Assembly: GCF_036227405.1 (NCBI RefSeq) | Contig: NZ_CP109473.1 | Span: forward strand, 1,302,001 to 1,366,000 | Source: Streptomyces sp. NBC_01460 | GTDB lineage: Bacteria; Actinomycetota; Actinomycetes; Streptomycetales; Streptomycetaceae | Reading direction: 5' to 3' | Length of the DNA: 64,000 nucleotides | In this document: positions 61,258 through 64,000 of the stretch, one piece after another | Layout of the letters: the number at the start of each line of letters is the position of its first letter | Numbering within the stretch: the first letter of the stretch is position 1 | Notes under the pieces: generated by a model | What the model was told of the DNA's origin: nothing | The model's input: only the letters and a program-made list of their open reading frames with translations | Databases searched by the model: none | Made by a program: the position numbers and the translations under genes

Positions 61258-63636
61258 ATGCTGTCCCCCACCCGCCTGAGAGCCGCCCTGATGGCCGCCG
61301 GCGCCGCCGGCGCCCTGTTGCTGGGCTCTCTCACCGCGTCCCCTTCGGCCGCCGCCGACCAGGAGTCCTGTCGGCCCGACGGGCTCTACGAGACCCCCGG
61401 CGTCGACGTGCCCTACTGCTCCGTCTACGACGCCGCGGGCCGCGAGAAGATGGGCGCCGACCACCAGCGGCGCGTCATCGGGTACTTCACGAACTGGCGT
61501 ACCGGCAAGGACGGCAAGCCCGCCTACCTCGCCTCGGACATCCCGTGGGACAAGGTCACCCACCTGAACTACGCGTTCGCGCACGTCGACGGCGCGAACA
61601 AGATCTCCGTGGGCACGGACGGCCCCGACAACGCGTCCACCGGGATGACCTGGCCGGGCGTGGCGGGGGCGGAGATGGACCCCGCCCTCCCCTACAAGGG
61701 CCACTTCAACCTGCTCAACAAGTTCAAGAAGCAGCACCCGGCCGTGAAGACCCTGGTCTCCGTCGGCGGCTGGGCCGAGACCGGCGGCTACTTCGACGAC
61801 AAGGGCGGCCGGGTGGACTCGGGCGGCTTCTACTCGATGACCACGAACGCCGACGGCTCGGTGAACCAGAGCGGCATCAACACCTTCGCGGACTCCACCG
61901 TCGCCTTCATCAAGAAGTACGGGTTCAACGGCGTCGACATCGACTACGAGTACCCGACGACCATGAAGGACGCGGGCAACCCGCTGGACCACACCCTCGC
62001 CAACGCCCGCCGCGCCGGCCTCGTCAAGAGCTACGGCGCCCTGATGAAGACGCTGCGCGAGAAGCTCGACCGCGCCTCCGCCGCCGACGGCACGCACTAC
62101 CTGCTGACGGTCGCGGCGCCCTCCTCCGGCTATCTGCTGCGCGGGATGGAGACCTTCCAGGTCCAGAAGTACCTGGACTACGTGAACATCATGTCCTACG
62201 ACCTGCACGGCGCCTGGAACGAGTACGTCGGCCCCAACGCCTCGCTCTTCGACGACGGCAAGGACGCCGAACTGGCGCAGGCCGGTGTCTACTCGACCTC
62301 CCAGTACGGAGGCGTCGGCTATCTCAACACGGACTGGGCCTACCACTACTTCCGCGGCTCGATGCCGGCCGGCCGGATCAACATCGGGCTGCCCTACTAC
62401 ACCCGCGGCTTCAAGAACGTGCAGGGCGGTACGAACGGGCTGTGGGGCAAGGCCTCCACGACCGACTGCCCGGCGGGCGCGGGCCTGACCAAGTGCGGTG
62501 ACGGGGCGGTCGGCATCGACAACCTCTGGCACGACCTGGACACCAACGGCAAGGAGGCGCCCGCCGGCTCCAACCCGATGTGGCACGCGAAGAACCTGGA
62601 GAAGGGCGTCGTCGGTGACTACGTCACCCGGTACGGCCTCCCCGCCTCCACACAGCTGACCGGCACCTACGTCCGGAACTACGACTCGACGCTGGTCGCG
62701 CCGTGGCTGTGGAACGCCCAGAAGAAGGTGTTCCTGTCCACCGAGGACGAGCAGTCGGTGGCCGCCAAGGCCGACTACGTCGTCGACAAGGGCATCGGCG
62801 GCACGATGATCTGGGAGCTCGCCGGCGACTACGCCTGGAACGCGGCCAAGGGACAGTACGAGCCGGGCTCGACCCTGACCTCGGCCATGTACGACGCCTT
62901 CAAGTCGGCCGCCCCGTACGGCGCGACGCGGTCCACGACCAGCCTGCCGTCCGAAGCGCTCGACATCGACGTGTCGTTCGACCAGTTCCCGCTGGGCGAC
63001 TCGAACTACCCGATCAGCCCGAAGCTGAAGATCACCAACAACACGACGGCGACCCTGCCGGGCGGCACGGAGTTCCAGTTCGACTACGCGACCTCGGCGC
63101 CGGCCAACGCCAAGGACCAGTCCGGCTTCGGCACGAAGATCGTGCGCAGCGACCACACCGCGGCGAACAACGTGGGCGGGCTGAAGGGCGACTACAACCG
63201 CGTCTCGCTGAAGCTGCCGTCCTGGCAGACCCTGGCCCCGGGAGCCTCCGTACAGCTGGACTTCGTCTACTACCTCCCGACGTCGACCCCGTCCAACTGG
63301 ACGGTGACCTTCGGCGGGTCCACGTACGCCCTCGCCGGTGACCTGGCCCGCGGCACCACCGTGGTCCAGCCGGGGACGGGGAGCACGCCGACCCCGACAC
63401 CCACCCCGACGCCGACACCGACCTCGACCCCGACGCCGACACCCACCCCGACACCGACCTCGGGTCCGGGCGGCGGCAGCTGCTCCGCGGCGGCGTGGAG
63501 CGCCACGTCGGAGTACGGGGGCGGGACGACGGTCAGTCACGGCTCGCACACCTGGAAGGCCCGGTGGTGGACCAAGGGCGAGACCCCCGGCTCCACCGGT
63601 GAGTGGGGCGTCTGGCAGGACCTCGGGGCCTGCTGA
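61258..63636 (+). CDS. secreted GH18 chitinase with two accessory domains
   Basis: A 792-residue exported chitinase. Signal peptide 1-33. GH18 catalytic barrel about 65-555 with SVGGW and [11 protein letters not shown], where Asp227, Asp229 and Glu231 form the DxDxE catalytic motif, plus the later MSYDLHG. A beta-sandwich module follows at about 570-690 ([20 protein letters not shown]). A (Thr-Pro)n linker is at about 705-737, and a CBM5/12 chitin-binding domain at 745-792 ([26 protein letters not shown]). The ATG at 61258 has AGGAGG 8 nt upstream; the longer frame from 61216 lacks a signal start. Regulated by the DasR-like repeats upstream. Downstream neighbour of the riboflavin operon as in S. 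coelicolor (from memory). Confidence 0.93.
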   Translation: MLSPTRLRAALMAAGAAGALLLGSLTASPSAAADQESCRPDGLYETPGVDVPYCSVYDAAGREKMGADHQRRVIGYFTNWRTGKDGKPAYLASDIPWDKVTHLNYAFAHVDGANKISVGTDGPDNASTGMTWPGVAGAEMDPALPYKGHFNLLNKFKKQHPAVKTLVSVGGWAETGGYFDDKGGRVDSGGFYSMTTNADGSVNQSGINTFADSTVAFIKKYGFNGVDIDYEYPTTMKDAGNPLDHTLANARRAGLVKSYGALMKTLREKLDRASAADGTHYLLTVAAPSSGYLLRGMETFQVQKYLDYVNIMSYDLHGAWNEYVGPNASLFDDGKDAELAQAGVYSTSQYGGVGYLNTDWAYHYFRGSMPAGRINIGLPYYTRGFKNVQGGTNGLWGKASTTDCPAGAGLTKCGDGAVGIDNLWHDLDTNGKEAPAGSNPMWHAKNLEKGVVGDYVTRYGLPASTQLTGTYVRNYDSTLVAPWLWNAQKKVFLSTEDEQSVAAKADYVVDKGIGGTMIWELAGDYAWNAAKGQYEPGSTLTSAMYDAFKSAAPYGATRSTTSLPSEALDIDVSFDQFPLGDSNYPISPKLKITNNTTATLPGGTEFQFDYATSAPANAKDQSGFGTKIVRSDHTAANNVGGLKGDYNRVSLKLPSWQTLAPGASVQLDFVYYLPTSTPSNWTVTFGGSTYALAGDLARGTTVVQPGTGSTPTPTPTPTPTPTSTPTPTPTPTPTSGPGGGSCSAAAWSATSEYGGGTTVSHGSHTWKARWWTKGETPGSTGEWGVWQDLGAC
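63383..63465 (+). repeat. (ACCCCG)-type repeats encoding the Thr-Pro linker
   Basis: Degenerate 6-bp units (ACNCCG/ACCCCG) run through the chitinase linker and encode alternating Thr-Pro with two Thr-Ser interruptions. Low-complexity coding DNA prone to length change. Confidence 0.85.
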
Positions 63637-63656
63637 TCCCCCTCCCGCACCACACC

Positions 63657-63695
63657 GCCCCGCGGTGACCGGCACCGTGCCGGTCACCGCGGGGC
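63657..63695. terminator. perfect 19-bp hairpin after the chitinase gene
   Basis: Bases 63657-63675 are perfectly complementary to 63677-63695. It begins 20 bp after the chitinase stop and lies between it and the convergent gene at the right edge, so it can serve both strands. Confidence 0.85.
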
Positions 63696-63798
63696 TCGCG
63701 TCGTGCCGGGGCGGGCGCACCCCCGTCCGGCCGGCGCGTCCCACGACGCCGCCGCAGCACCGGTGCCCACCCTGCTGCGGCCACCGTCTCGGTGCTGC

Positions 63799-64000
63799 TC
63801 AGCCGACGCGCTTCCACTCCTGGCAACGGGTGGACTTGAAGACCTCGCCCTTGTTGACGGTGACCCGGCCGCTTCCGTCCAGGTTGCCGTTGGCGATGAT
63901 CGCGTCGAATTCCCCGCTGGCGTTGCTCGCCCGCTCCCAGTAACACCCGAAGCCCCCATCGGGTCCCGCGGTCCTGTAGGTCCCCGCCTTCATGTCCTCC
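63799..64000 (-). CDS. C-terminal part of a secreted lipoprotein-like protein (cut by window edge)
   Basis: The frame runs from the window edge to a stop at 63799, giving about 67 residues: EDMKAGTYRTAGPDGGFGCY, WERASNASGEFDAII and a tail ending TRCQEWKRVG. This module (GTYRTxGP...CYWxR) repeats in actinobacterial exported lipoproteins of unknown function. The Met at 63993 is internal; the true start lies outside the window. Confidence 0.65.
   Translation of the reverse strand, partial: EDMKAGTYRTAGPDGGFGCYWERASNASGEFDAIIANGNLDGSGRVTVNKGEVFKSTRCQEWKRVG

Noticed and set aside
63383..63465. Satellite or mobile-element repeat
   Set aside because: The repeats are in frame and encode the Thr-Pro linker of the chitinase.

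Overview
This window is chromosomal DNA from a high-GC actinomycete, almost certainly Streptomyces. GC is very high, third codon positions are nearly all G/C, GTG starts and GTGA/ATGA overlaps are common, and there are Tat-type and lipoprotein signals, a DasR-type chitinase promoter and a DmdR-type iron box. The order chitinase, ribD-ribE-pnuC-ribBA-ribH, hisE-hisG, PH-domain protein, two CBS 'hemolysin' proteins and EccA-like AAA ATPase at the right end is, from memory, the conserved order around SCO1430-SCO1444 of S. coelicolor. I see no tRNA, rRNA, intact insertion sequence or CRISPR array.

Layout. 1-4.6 kb: small membrane protein, secreted PHB-depolymerase-like esterase, Tat-exported PHP metallohydrolase with a His-rich head, AlkD-like DNA repair protein. 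4.6-11.1 kb: an operon on the minus strand encoding a complete quaternary-amine (OpuC/ProX-type) ABC importer plus an NCS1 permease, divergent from a histidine-ammonia-lyase homologue that lacks the Ala-Ser-Gly triad needed for the MIO cofactor. This could be an uptake and trimethylamine-elimination locus for a betaine such as ergothioneine or hercynine. 11.1-16.2 kb: ArsR/MFS and LysR/MFS pairs and a GNAT enzyme. 16.3-22.6 kb: ferric-siderophore uptake (C39-like protein, double-length FecCD permease, lipoprotein, ATPase, iron box, AraC regulator).

22.9-31.3 kb is the most unusual part: a five-gene plus-strand operon. It encodes a Pls/poly-amino-acid-synthetase-like membrane protein with carrier domain, six membrane segments and three acyltransferase-like domains but no adenylation domain; a separate adenylation-carrier protein with a degenerate N-terminal condensation remnant; a SyrP-like dioxygenase; and SbnB plus SbnA for L-2,3-diaminopropionate (Dap). 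The adenylation specificity residues, read by eye, resemble a diamino-acid code. I infer a split synthetase for a Dap-containing isopeptide or polymer.

31.3-47.4 kb: hypothetical protein, APH-fold protein, GH15 glycosidase, glutamate decarboxylase, DUF2254 protein, CPA antiporter, cytochrome bd oxidase (cydAB), an SDR, and a TetR gene divergent from an SDR-aldo/keto reductase-quinone oxidoreductase operon across clear palindromes. 47.6-50.2 kb: secreted C39 peptidase, P-loop kinase-like protein, and an intergenic structured element followed by a strong hairpin. 50.2-64 kb: the conserved housekeeping block. An FMN riboswitch heads an eight-gene riboflavin/histidine operon; a GH18 chitinase follows with paired DasR-like repeats in its promoter, and a lipoprotein-like gene runs off the right edge.

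Four gene remnants (SDR, histidine kinase, LuxR-type helix-turn-helix, probable tyrosine recombinase tail) lie in intergenic gaps and mark places of past turnover.
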